Source: a bacterium (lineage in GTDB: Bacteria; Actinomycetota; Acidimicrobiia; Acidimicrobiales; Bin134). From it: DNA of 64,000 bases. The notes under the pieces were generated by a model. That model made no database searches and had not been told where the DNA came from. It saw only the letters and a program-made list of their open reading frames with translations. Both the position numbers and the translations under genes were made by a program. Shown piece after piece: positions 1 to 7,869 of this stretch. Where the stretch lies: positions 1-64,000 of the forward strand of contig JAPOVT010000041.1 in assembly GCA_026708015.1 (NCBI GenBank), in the 5' to 3' direction. The stretch's first letter is position 1; every line of letters starts with the position of its first letter.

Positions 1-1
1 C

Positions 2-1369
2 ACCCGGCCGCGGACCCTCAGATCACGCCCGATACACAAAATTCCTGACAGACCCACAGGGGATGGCAGTGACTGGACATCTCAAGTGGTTGACGGCAAG
101 TTCGCGGTTGGTTGGCGTCCGCCCACATGGACTGATGGAGCACCAATTACCGGTTACGTCATTAGGGTCAGTTGTCTGAATGAATCGCGACCTGTCGGAG
201 GAGGCTTTCGTTTGGAAGGCGAGCTGATCTCTGAACAAGTGGTGTCGAGCAGTGTACGATCTGCCGTTCTTGATTTTGACGCTGCTCTCTTGGGCGATGG
301 CCGACAGTGTGACAAGCGCAAGTCCAAGAACCTAGACCCGGGCGTAGTCGTAAGTGTATCAGCGCTTTCAAAATATGGAGAGGGAGTGATAGACCGGGCC
401 AGAGTGGAGGTCTTCGCGCCAGAAGCAACTGTGACACGCCAGCGGTATAGATCGCTTTCGGCTGGTGTCGACCATGATTGTGCGGTGAGACTCGACGGCT
501 CGATTGTCTGCTGGGGGAATACCAGCTATGACGGGGAGGGGTTGATTAAAGCTCCCGCAGGCACTTTCAAGTCAGTTTCGGCTGGTGGCTACGGCAGTTG
601 TGCGGTGAGATCCGACGACTCTATTGTCTGCTGGGGGAGTACCTGGGCTAGCGAGAAGGGGTTGCTTGATGCTCCCGCAGGCACTTTCAAGTCAGTTTCG
701 GCTGGTGGCTACGGCAGTTGTGCGGTGAGATCCGACGACTCTATTGTCTGCTGGGGGAGTACCTGGGCTAGCGAGAAGGGGTTGCTTGATGCTCCCGCAG
801 GCACTTTCAAGTCAGTTTCGGCTGGTGGCTACGGCAGTTGTGCGGTGAGATCCGACGACTCTATTGTCTGCTGGGGGAGTACCTGGGCTAGCGAGAAGGG
901 GTTGCTTGATGCTCCCGCAGGCACTTTCAAGTCAGTTTCGGCTGGTGGCTACGGCAGTTGTGCGGTGAGATCCGACGACGCCATTGTCTGCTGGGGGGAT
1001 ACCAGCGAGGTGGGGTTGCTTGATGCTCCCGCAGGCACTTTCAAGTCAGTTTCAGTTGGTTCAAGCCATTCTTGTGCGGTGAGATCCGATGATTCCATTG
1101 TCTGCTGGGGGGATACGACTTGGGGAGAGAGGTTGATTGATGCTCCCGCAGGCACTTTCAAGTCAGTTTCGGTTGGTGGCTTCGGCAATTGTGCGGTGAG
1201 ATCCGACGACGCCATTGTCTGCTGGCATTATGGGGTTGTTGACTTCGGGCCTGTAGCGGGTGTTTACAAGTCGGTTGTGAGAAGATCTGAAGGCTATTGT
1301 GCGGTGAGATCCGACGACTCGGCCTTCTGCGTGGCAAAGGACGGGAAGGTCACAGAGTTGAACGTGTAG
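2..1369 (+). CDS. RCC1-like repeat protein with fibronectin type III domain, 5' end outside window
   Basis: The reading frame is open to the window edge, so the start is probably upstream; GTG at 86 is only an internal candidate. The N-terminal visible part reads like a fibronectin type III domain (VGWRPPTWTDGAPITGY). From about base 446 there are roughly eight 40-residue units of the form CAVRSDDSIVCWG...DAPAGTFKSVSAGG, the RCC1/beta-propeller-like repeat found in secreted bacterial proteins. Each unit carries two Cys. The last unit is degenerate and the protein ends at a TAG at 1367-1369. The family is usually surface-exposed or secreted, but the signal peptide cannot be seen here. The ligand is unknown. 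Three units are identical at DNA level, which shows recent duplication or homogenisation. Confidence 0.75.
   Translation, partial: TRPRTLRSRPIHKIPDRPTGDGSDWTSQVVDGKFAVGWRPPTWTDGAPITGYVIRVSCLNESRPVGGGFRLEGELISEQVVSSSVRSAVLDFDAALLGDGRQCDKRKSKNLDPGVVVSVSALSKYGEGVIDRARVEVFAPEATVTRQRYRSLSAGVDHDCAVRLDGSIVCWGNTSYDGEGLIKAPAGTFKSVSAGGYGSCAVRSDDSIVCWGSTWASEKGLLDAPAGTFKSVSAGGYGSCAVRSDDSIVCWGSTWASEKGLLDAPAGTFKSVSAGGYGSCAVRSDDSIVCWGSTWASEKGLLDAPAGTFKSVSAGGYGSCAVRSDDAIVCWGDTSEVGLLDAPAGTFKSVSVGSSHSCAVRSDDSIVCWGDTTWGERLIDAPAGTFKSVSVGGFGNCAVRSDDAIVCWHYGVVDFGPVAGVYKSVVRRSEGYCAVRSDDSAFCVAKDGKVTELNV
601..960. repeat. Three perfect 120-bp tandem repeats inside the RCC1-like gene
   Basis: Bases 601-720, 721-840 and 841-960 are identical line for line. 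The identity continues about 50 bases to the left (from about 551, with a few differences) and about 19 bases to the right. Each unit encodes 40 residues, so copy number can change without frameshift. Confidence 0.95.
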
Positions 1370-1668
1370 GGCGAGAGGTTTCAGAACAGCGCTCAGACAT
1401 CGTCCCGGATTTTCGCCATCATTGCTTCACTGGCTTCCCACAATCTGGCCCCGGTAGCGGGATCTTCTCTATGAAGCTGGGACCGTTCGACCATTTCCAC
1501 GGTCTCGGATCCCGATGCCGTCTTGATCTCATCGCAGGTGTCGTGATGACCGTCGCATGGTGCTTCTAGTGACGGTCTTGGTCTGGCGACAACACGGGTT
1601 GAGCGGTTCGGCGCTGAGGCGATCCCGCTAATGTCCGGCTGACAGCTTGATCAAAGGAAACAGGCTCT
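1370..1668. other. Intergenic region with a possible short remnant on the minus strand
   Basis: No convincing full gene lies here. On the minus strand a short frame ending with a TGA at 1393-1395 reads as ordinary protein (SETVEMVERSQLHRED, then WEASEAMMAKIRDDV). It has a possible GTG at 1500 or ATG at 1494, giving only about 34-36 residues. It could be the tail of a lost gene or chance. An AAAGGA ribosome-binding site near 1655 belongs to the next gene. Confidence 0.3.
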
Positions 1669-2604
1669 ATGGGGTCAGACAACTTGCCTTATCGCGGTCC
1701 AAGGATCGGTCTCTGTCTGCCCTACGAAGGCTTGGCCACAGCCCAGGACATTGTGGATGTGGCTCGAGCCGCCGAGTCAGCCGGATTGGACTCAGTGTGG
1801 GTGGGTGACCACATTGCCTTTCCAGTGGAGTTCACGTCGCAGAACCCGACCATGGCCGACGGGAAGTATCCGTATCCCACCGACAATCCCCGAATGGAGT
1901 CACTCACCACCTTGGCCTTCGTTGCCGGGGCGACGTCCACCATCAAACTGATGGTCAACGCCTGCGTGCTTCCCCAGCGCAACCCGGTGATCGTCGGCAA
2001 AGCGGTGGCCACGCTCGACTTCCTGTCGGGGGGAAGGGTGATCTTCGGAGCAACCCTCGGATGGCTTCGCGAGGAGTTCGACGCCCTGGGTGCCGACTAC
2101 TCCCGTCGTCGGCAACGGCTAGAGGAAGGAATCGAGATTTTGCGCGCGCTGTGGGAGCAAGACCAGCCCTCATTTGAGGGCGCGACCCACTCGTTCTTGC
2201 CCCTCAACATGCAGCCCAAGCCGGTTCAGTCGCCGCTGCCGATCTACCTGGGCGGCCATTCCCGCCCCGCACTCCGCCGGGCCGCCGCAGTGGGAGACGG
2301 CTGGTTGGCCGCTCGAATGACCCCGCAAGACCTGCGGGAACATGTGGACTTCTTACGGGAGGAGCGCAAGAGTTCGCCTAGGGTAGATAATCCGTTCACC
2401 GTGGCCACCAACTGTCCAGCGGCAGTCGGTGCCGGTAGACCGGGCGTGCTGGACCTCACCGATGGGGACGCCACACGGAGCACGCTGTCGGCCCTGGGAG
2501 AAGCCGGGGCCGATGTGGTCAATGTGGTGGTTGTCTCCTATGACCCCGTCGAAACCCGAGAGGCGGCCGAAGCTCTGGGCAAACACTGCGGGCTGACTTC
2601 CTGA
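1669..2604 (+). CDS. LLM-class F420-dependent oxidoreductase
   Basis: This 311-residue protein has the luciferase-like monooxygenase fold. Near the N-terminus it has GLCLPYEG, then SAGLDSVWVGDHIAFP, and in the middle GRVIFGATLGWLREEFDALG, all typical of the F420-dependent subgroup (TIGR03619-like). It ends with a short family-type tail (GADVVNVVVVSYD). Such enzymes use coenzyme F420, or less often FMN, to oxidise or reduce small organic substrates; the substrate here is unknown. Length is normal for the family. The ATG at 1669 follows an AAAGGA site. It converges with the acyl-CoA synthetase gene with only 5 bases between the stops. Confidence 0.88.
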   Translation: MGSDNLPYRGPRIGLCLPYEGLATAQDIVDVARAAESAGLDSVWVGDHIAFPVEFTSQNPTMADGKYPYPTDNPRMESLTTLAFVAGATSTIKLMVNACVLPQRNPVIVGKAVATLDFLSGGRVIFGATLGWLREEFDALGADYSRRRQRLEEGIEILRALWEQDQPSFEGATHSFLPLNMQPKPVQSPLPIYLGGHSRPALRRAAAVGDGWLAARMTPQDLREHVDFLREERKSSPRVDNPFTVATNCPAAVGAGRPGVLDLTDGDATRSTLSALGEAGADVVNVVVVSYDPVETREAAEALGKHCGLTS

Positions 2605-2609
2605 TCCGG

Positions 2610-4112
2610 TCAGTTTGCGGCGAGGTGCTCTCGTAGCTCGACTTTGCGGATCTTGCCGGTGACGGTGCGGGGGAAGCTGTCGACGGCGATGAACTCGTCG
2701 GGGACCTTGATCTTGGCCAGGCGTTGGCGGCACCAATCGAGGAGACCGTCGAGCGATTCATCTGGTCGGAGTTCGACAAACGCCACCGGGCGCTCGCCCC
2801 ATTCGGGGTCGGGGCGCCCCACCACCGCCACCTCGGCCACGGCCGGGTGGTCATAGAGCACCGCCTCGATCTCGCTGGGATAGATGTTTACCCCGCCGCT
2901 GATGAACATGTCCTTGGACCGGCCCACGATGTAGAGGTAGCCGTCGTCGTCGAATCGGCCCAGGTCACCGGTGCGCAGCCATCCGTCGACCAGGGCTTCG
3001 GCGGTTTGGTCGGGGTCGCGCCAGTAGCCGGCCATCACCTTCTCGCTCTTTACCCAGATCTCGCCTACCTCTCCGGGGGCAACGAAGTCGCCGCTGTCGT
3101 CATGGAGTTCGATCCGGACGCCAGGTACCGCCCGGCCACACGATTCCAACAGCTCGGGGCATGTGGCCAGGGCCAGGTCGTGGTCCTCAGGCAGCAGCCC
3201 GGCGATATTGGATATGCCCTCGGTGATGCCGTACGCCTGGTACAGGCCGCACCCGAAGCGCTCATGGGCCTGTCGAATGAGTGGCCCTGCGGTGGGCGCC
3301 GCGCCGTAGACGATGAGGCGAAGGCTGGAGAGGTCGGCCTCCTCGAAGCCCGGATGGTTGAGGAGGCGGCGAATCTGGGCGGGGACCAGGATCGAGATGG
3401 TCACCCGGTGCTCGGCGACCGCGGCGAAGAACGACTCCGGCGAGAAGGAGCGCAACACCACGTGGGTCTGGCCATCGGCCAACATGGAGCACACCCGCGT
3501 TCCGCTGGCAACGTGGTACAGCGGCGTGGTCGACAAGTACACGTCGTCGGGTCGAAACCGCTGCACCAATGCCATGGTCATCCCGTTGAACGCCAGCCCC
3601 CGCTGGGTGAGGCATGCCCCTTTGGGTCGACCAGTGGTGCCGCTGGTGTAGATAATCAGCGCGGTGTCATCTTCGGAGGCGCGATCCAGATCGGTGAACG
3701 GCACCGACGCCAGCATCTCTGCATAGGCATCGCTTTGGCAGTCGATGACCGGTCCCGCGGAGCCGATCGCCCCCACCCGCAGGGCATATTGGCTGGTGGC
3801 CACGGTGAGGGAAGGCTCGGCGTTCGACAGGATGAAGTCCAGCTCAGGGTCGGTGAGCTGGGTGTTCAGCGGGACGGCTGCCGCGCCCAGGTAGGCCGCG
3901 GCCAGATAGACGTCAAAAAACACCAGCCCGTTGTCGGCCATGAGCGCCACCCGGTCGCCCCGGCCCACCCCGGCATCTTCAAGCCCGGTTGCCAACCGGC
4001 GAACCCGGTCTCGCAACTCCTCAAACGTGACCGATGGCCCCCCGCTGACCGCTACCGCAGTCCGCTGGGAATAGAGCGCCGCATCACGCTCCAACAAGTC
4101 GACAATCCGCAT
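2610..4112 (-). CDS. Acyl-CoA synthetase (AMP-binding, ANL superfamily)
   Basis: This 500-residue ligase activates a carboxylic acid as acyl-AMP and transfers it to CoA. All core motifs are visible: the P-loop-like IIYTSGTTGRPKGACLT, the YGITEG adenine-binding motif, GWLRTGDLGRFDDDGYLYI with the hinge Asp, GRSKDMFISGGVNIYPSEIE, and the C-terminal PRTVTGKIRK with the catalytic Lys. The closest general types are medium-chain or aryl acyl-CoA ligases; the substrate cannot be read from sequence. It stands alone on the minus strand, upstream of which is the vapBC pair in the same orientation. Confidence 0.93.
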   Translation of the reverse strand: MRIVDLLERDAALYSQRTAVAVSGGPSVTFEELRDRVRRLATGLEDAGVGRGDRVALMADNGLVFFDVYLAAAYLGAAAVPLNTQLTDPELDFILSNAEPSLTVATSQYALRVGAIGSAGPVIDCQSDAYAEMLASVPFTDLDRASEDDTALIIYTSGTTGRPKGACLTQRGLAFNGMTMALVQRFRPDDVYLSTTPLYHVASGTRVCSMLADGQTHVVLRSFSPESFFAAVAEHRVTISILVPAQIRRLLNHPGFEEADLSSLRLIVYGAAPTAGPLIRQAHERFGCGLYQAYGITEGISNIAGLLPEDHDLALATCPELLESCGRAVPGVRIELHDDSGDFVAPGEVGEIWVKSEKVMAGYWRDPDQTAEALVDGWLRTGDLGRFDDDGYLYIVGRSKDMFISGGVNIYPSEIEAVLYDHPAVAEVAVVGRPDPEWGERPVAFVELRPDESLDGLLDWCRQRLAKIKVPDEFIAVDSFPRTVTGKIRKVELREHLAAN

Positions 4113-4131
4113 CAGGTTGCCAATCGAAACA

Positions 4132-4524
4132 TCACACTTCGACGAGTTGGAGGGGGGTGTGCTCGGCTATGTGCCCGTAGTCGCGGTCGTGGTGAAGCAC
4201 GGGTACGTTGATGCGGATGGCGACGGCCGCGATGAGCGCATCAGCTTGGAAGCGAATGGTGATTCCCCTCCATCTGAGCTCCCGGTAGATCGTTGCCGCA
4301 TCGAGCCAATCGAGCTTGGGGGACAGCGCTTCATGTTGCTGGGCCTCCAGCAGCCGTTGGGTTCGGGCGACAGCATCTCGGCGGGCGCCGGCCATGACCT
4401 CAAGCAGGATCGGATCAAGGGTGATCACCTCTCCTTTGGATATCGCCTGGCGCATTCTCTGCGCCTGGGGTGACCCCGTTGCCGACAAGAAGTCGATCCA
4501 CGCGGAGGTGTCAGCTATCAGCAC
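4132..4524 (-). CDS. vapC: PIN-domain ribonuclease toxin (VapC family)
   Basis: A PIN-domain protein beginning [11 protein letters not shown], with the first acidic residue in LIADTS and later acidic positions in [17 protein letters not shown] and [10 protein letters not shown]. Together these make the metal-binding site of VapC endoribonucleases that cut tRNA or rRNA. GTG at 4524 gives the standard VapC N-terminus and overlaps the antitoxin stop by 14 bases; a TTG at 4542, with a GAGGG nine bases before it, is the alternative. It is translated after the adjacent antitoxin gene and would be neutralised by it. Confidence 0.88.
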   Translation of the reverse strand: MLIADTSAWIDFLSATGSPQAQRMRQAISKGEVITLDPILLEVMAGARRDAVARTQRLLEAQQHEALSPKLDWLDAATIYRELRWRGITIRFQADALIAAVAIRINVPVLHHDRDYGHIAEHTPLQLVEV

Positions 4525-4741
4525 CGTTGTCCCAATCGGCAAACCGGTTCGCCCTCATGGTGTCTAGGTCGCCGTCCCAGCCGACACCTTCCATTTCCAG
4601 TTGCTCTTCAATGGTCATCGGACCTCCACCCAAGAGGCGCTCCAAGGCGAGATGTACCGCCTGTCGCTTGGTGCGGAGCCCAAAAGTCTGCATGGCGCGC
4701 TCAATGAGCTCATCGTCGATGTCGATGTTGGTGCGACTCAT
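4511..4741 (-). CDS. vapB: VapB-type antitoxin (ribbon-helix-helix)
   Basis: A 76-residue protein. The first half ([17 protein letters not shown], then [18 protein letters not shown]) is the type II VapB/ribbon-helix-helix DNA-binding region. The acidic, aromatic-rich C-terminus ([17 protein letters not shown]) would wrap the toxin. Only ATG 4741 begins at the conserved domain; the same frame extends upstream but without antitoxin sequence. It precedes and overlaps vapC. Such antitoxins repress their own promoter, and a candidate -10 lies seven bases before the start. Confidence 0.87.
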   Translation of the reverse strand: MSRTNIDIDDELIERAMQTFGLRTKRQAVHLALERLLGGGPMTIEEQLEMEGVGWDGDLDTMRANRFADWDNGADS

Positions 4742-4747
4742 GACACC

Positions 4748-4753
4748 ATCATA
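4748..4753 (-). promoter_or_regulatory. Candidate -10 box for vapBC, leaderless layout
   Basis: TATGAT on the minus strand, six bases before the vapB ATG at 4741, would place transcription start on or next to the start codon. No good -35 is visible. The flanking TGTACACATCAGGGTGTATG contains a partial inverted repeat that could be the operator. Confidence 0.4.
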
Positions 4754-4890
4754 CACCCTGATGTGTACAATCTGTCGGCGCGTGCTCCCTTGCTCATTCT
4801 CGTGCAGGCATTGCTGGGACGGGGTGAAAGCGGGCGATTTTGTAGTCACAATCATCAGAATTCGGCGGGTGGGCCGTTAGTCTCAGCCGC

Positions 4891-5901
4891 ATGAGCATTC
4901 GCGTGGGCATCAACGGCTTCGGCCGCATCGGACGGAACTTCTTTCGAGCGGCAAGACAGGCTGGCGCCGATCTGGAATTCGTGGCCGTCAACGACTTGGG
5001 CAGCCTGGAGACCATGGCCCATCTGTTGCAGTATGACTCAGTGATGGGCCGATTCGCCGACCCGGTTGCGGTGGTCGACGGCGGGCTCGACATCGGCGGC
5101 AGGGTCCTGCAAGTGCTGTCAGAGCGCAACCCAGCAGATTTGCCCTGGAAGGACTTGGGTGTGGACGTCGTGGTGGAGTCCACCGGGTTTTTCACCGCTC
5201 GCGATAAGGCTGCCGCCCATCTGGATGCCGGTGCCCCGAGGGTGATCGTGTCGGCCCCGGCGTCGGGGGCCGATGCCACCTTCGTGGTGGGGGTGAACGA
5301 CAGCGATTTCGACCCCGACAACCACCTGGTGGTGTCCAACGCCTCGTGTACCACAAATTGCTTCGTGCCCATGGTGAAGGTGCTCGACGATGCTTTCGGA
5401 GTGGAGCGGGGCCTGATGACCACCGTTCACGCCTACACCGGCGACCAAGCGCTGGTGGATGGTCCGCACTCCGATCTGCGCCGGGCCCGGGCCGCGGCGG
5501 CGAACATCGTGCCCACCTCCACTGGGGCCGCCCGGGCCACCGGTTTGGTGCTCCAGGCCATGAACGGCCTGCTGGACGGCATCGCGCTGCGGGTGCCGAT
5601 TCCCAACGGTTCCCTCACCGATTTCACCGCTATGGTGCAGGGTGAGCCTTCGGCCGACGACGTCAACGCCGCTTTCTCCGCCGCAGCGGCCGACGGACCG
5701 CTGTCCGGGGTGCTGGACTACAGCGAAGCCCCATTGGTGTCGTCCGACATCGTTGGCTCGCCGGCCTCTTGCACGCTTGACTCCGGGTTGACCATGGCCT
5801 TGGGCAACCTGGTCAAAGTCTCCGGCTGGTATGACAACGAGTGGGGCTACTCCAACCGGCTGGTCGACTTGGTCTCTATCGTGGGCGCAGCGGGCGGCTG
5901 A
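4891..5901 (+). CDS. gap: Type I glyceraldehyde-3-phosphate dehydrogenase
   Basis: This 336-residue enzyme oxidises glyceraldehyde 3-phosphate to 1,3-bisphosphoglycerate with NAD(P) in glycolysis, in the cytoplasm. The nucleotide-binding GINGFGRIGRNFFRA is at residues 7-20. The catalytic Cys is residue 153 in SNASCTTNC, and the base His lies in TTVHAYTGDQ near residue 180. The C-terminus has WYDNEWGYSNRL. Length and motifs are standard for the family. It is the first gene of a gap-pgk-tpiA operon, with eight bases to the next start. The coenzyme-selecting residue after the first strand is an Asn (VAVNDLG), so cofactor preference is not certain. Confidence 0.97.
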   Translation: MSIRVGINGFGRIGRNFFRAARQAGADLEFVAVNDLGSLETMAHLLQYDSVMGRFADPVAVVDGGLDIGGRVLQVLSERNPADLPWKDLGVDVVVESTGFFTARDKAAAHLDAGAPRVIVSAPASGADATFVVGVNDSDFDPDNHLVVSNASCTTNCFVPMVKVLDDAFGVERGLMTTVHAYTGDQALVDGPHSDLRRARAAAANIVPTSTGAARATGLVLQAMNGLLDGIALRVPIPNGSLTDFTAMVQGEPSADDVNAAFSAAAADGPLSGVLDYSEAPLVSSDIVGSPASCTLDSGLTMALGNLVKVSGWYDNEWGYSNRLVDLVSIVGAAGG

Positions 5902-5909
5902 GCACTGAG

Positions 5910-7040
5910 GTGCTGCCCACCCTTGAGACGCTGAGCGAGGCCCTTGGTGGGCTGGACGGCCGCCGGATCCTGCTGCGGGCCGACTTCAACGTTCCGCTTG
6001 ACTCCGATGGCGCCATTGCCGACGACTTTCGCATCAAGGCTGCCCTGTCCACCATCCGTTGGTTGACCGGTCAGGGGGCCGCGGTTGTGGCGTGCAGCCA
6101 CTTGGGCCGCCCCGACGGCAAGCCCGATCCCCGATACTCGATGGCGCCGGTTCAGATCCGACTGGGCAAGTTGGCCTCTGGCGTGGAGTTGCTGGAGAAC
6201 CTGCGCTTTGACCCCGGAGAGACCGGCAACGACGACCGACTGGTCCAGCAGTTGGTCGACGGCTGCCACGGCTATGTGAACGACGCCTTCGGAGCGTCGC
6301 ACCGAGCTCATGCCTCCATCGTGGGACCGCCTGGTTATCTGCCCAGCGCCGCTGGGCGCCTGCTGGCCAAAGAGGCCGAAGTGCTGCTCGGCCTACGGTC
6401 CAAGCCCAAGCGGCCGTTCGTCGCCGTGCTGGGCGGGGCCAAGGTCAGCGACAAGCTGGGGGTGATCGACGCCCTGCTGGAGACCGCCGACGAGGTGGTG
6501 ATCGGCGGGGGAATGTGCTTCACCTTCCTGGCCGCCCTGGGCCACAGCGTGGGCGACTCACTGCTCCAGGCCGACCAAATCGAAGCCTGCGGTCGGCTGC
6601 TGCAATCAGGGGCGCCCATCCGGCTCCCTTCCGACATCACTGCGCTGGCGCCGGGGGAACATGTGGTGCAGGCCGGTGTAGATCTGCGACCCGACTGGCG
6701 GGGTCTAGATATCGGGCCCGGTACCGCTGCTGAGTTCAGCGATCTCATCGCCGAGGCCGGCACCGTGTTGTGGAATGGCCCTATGGGGCTGTTCGAAGAT
6801 CCGAGGTTCGCAGCCGGAACCAAAGTTGTGGCCCAAGCACTGGCCGATAGCCGAGCATTCACCGTTGTGGGCGGGGGCGACAGCGCGGCGGCGGTGCGCC
6901 AGTTCGGCCTCGACCAGGAGATGGATCACGTTTCTACCGGCGGCGGCGCGTCGTTGGAGTTGATCGAACAGGGCGATTTGCCCGGCTTGAGGGCCCTCAG
7001 GGAATCCGTTGGCACTCGTGAGGAGGACAGCAATGGCTGA
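5910..7040 (+). CDS. pgk: Phosphoglycerate kinase
   Basis: Transfers the phosphate of 1,3-bisphosphoglycerate to ADP. Motifs seen are ILLRADFNVPL, CSHLGRPDGKPDP, LLENLRFDPGETGND, VNDAFGASHRAHAS, AVLGGAKVSDKL, WNGPMGLFE and the C-terminal VVGGGDSAAA...STGGGASLEL. GTG at 5910 is the likely start, because upstream codons of the frame lie inside gap and are not PGK-like. At 376 residues it is short for an actinobacterial PGK (about 400). Between APVQIRLGKL and LLENLRF it lacks roughly 17-20 residues that other PGKs carry. The substrate- and nucleotide-binding motifs are retained, so it is probably functional. Confidence 0.95.
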   Translation: MLPTLETLSEALGGLDGRRILLRADFNVPLDSDGAIADDFRIKAALSTIRWLTGQGAAVVACSHLGRPDGKPDPRYSMAPVQIRLGKLASGVELLENLRFDPGETGNDDRLVQQLVDGCHGYVNDAFGASHRAHASIVGPPGYLPSAAGRLLAKEAEVLLGLRSKPKRPFVAVLGGAKVSDKLGVIDALLETADEVVIGGGMCFTFLAALGHSVGDSLLQADQIEACGRLLQSGAPIRLPSDITALAPGEHVVQAGVDLRPDWRGLDIGPGTAAEFSDLIAEAGTVLWNGPMGLFEDPRFAAGTKVVAQALADSRAFTVVGGGDSAAAVRQFGLDQEMDHVSTGGGASLELIEQGDLPGLRALRESVGTREEDSNG

Positions 7041-7809
7041 GCGCAAACCGCTGATCAGCGGCAACTGGAAGATGCACATGAACCATCTGGAGGCCATCCA
7101 GCTCATTCAGAAGCTGTCGTATGCCCTCGACCATGCCGACTACGCCTCCGCCGACGTCTCCATCCACCCGCCGTTCACCAACCTGCGCTCGGCTCAGACG
7201 GTACTCGACGCCGACAACATCCCCATCGCCCTCGGTGCCCAGCACTGTCACTGGGAGGAGACCGGGGCGTTCACCGGAGAGGTGTCGCCCGCCATGCTGG
7301 CCAAGCTGGCGGTGAGCTACGTAATCGCCGGCCACTCCGAGCGCCGCCAGCTCTTCGGCGAGACCGACGAGAATGTGAACCGGCGACTCAAGGCCATCCT
7401 GGCCGCGGGGATGACTCCGATCATGTGCTGCGGCGAAACCCTGGAGGAGCGGGAAGCCGACCAGACCGAGGCCCGGATCACCTCCCAGGTGGACGCCGGT
7501 TTGGCCGGGCTGAAACGAGACCAGGTGGGGGCCATGGTGATTGCCTACGAGCCGGTGTGGGCTATCGGCACCGGCCACACCGCCACCCCCGCCGACGCCC
7601 AAGCGGGCTGTGCTCTGATCCGAGAGCGGGTGCGGGTCAATTTCGGCGCCGACGCCGCCGCCAGCGTGCGGGTTCAATACGGTGGCTCGGTCAAGCCCGT
7701 CAACGTTGCCGAGCTCATGGCCCAATCCGACATCGACGGCGCCCTAGTGGGAGGGGCGTCGCTGGAAGTCGACAGCTTCTCTCGAATCGTTCGCTTCAGA
7801 CTCCAATAG
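7033..7809 (+). CDS. tpiA: Triosephosphate isomerase
   Basis: A 258-residue TIM-barrel enzyme interconverting dihydroxyacetone phosphate and glyceraldehyde 3-phosphate. Asn11 and Lys13 are in ISGNWKMHMN. The electrophile His is in IAGHSERRQLF, the catalytic Glu and flexible loop in VIAYEPVWAIGTGHTA, and the phosphate-binding QYGGSVKP and ALVGGASLE are near the end. ATG 7033 is chosen because it follows AGGAGGAC closely and begins at the family N-terminus; the frame's TTG at 7009 is less likely. It overlaps the pgk stop by eight bases, so the two are translationally coupled. Confidence 0.97.
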   Translation: MAERKPLISGNWKMHMNHLEAIQLIQKLSYALDHADYASADVSIHPPFTNLRSAQTVLDADNIPIALGAQHCHWEETGAFTGEVSPAMLAKLAVSYVIAGHSERRQLFGETDENVNRRLKAILAAGMTPIMCCGETLEEREADQTEARITSQVDAGLAGLKRDQVGAMVIAYEPVWAIGTGHTATPADAQAGCALIRERVRVNFGADAAASVRVQYGGSVKPVNVAELMAQSDIDGALVGGASLEVDSFSRIVRFRLQ

Positions 7810-7869
7810 GAGGACGCGGAGCCCCCGCTTGGCGCCACTAGGTCTGAAGAGCCGTTGGCCTGAAGTGGG

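Noticed and set aside
168..437. Minus-strand frame of 89 residues within the RCC1-like gene
   Set aside because: It lies antisense to a clear coding frame, has low-complexity Arg/Leu composition and no family features.
2724..4211. Long plus-strand frame (495 codons) opposite the acyl-CoA synthetase gene
   Set aside because: The minus strand carries all AMP-ligase motifs. The plus frame is a GC-rich shadow with no recognisable motif.
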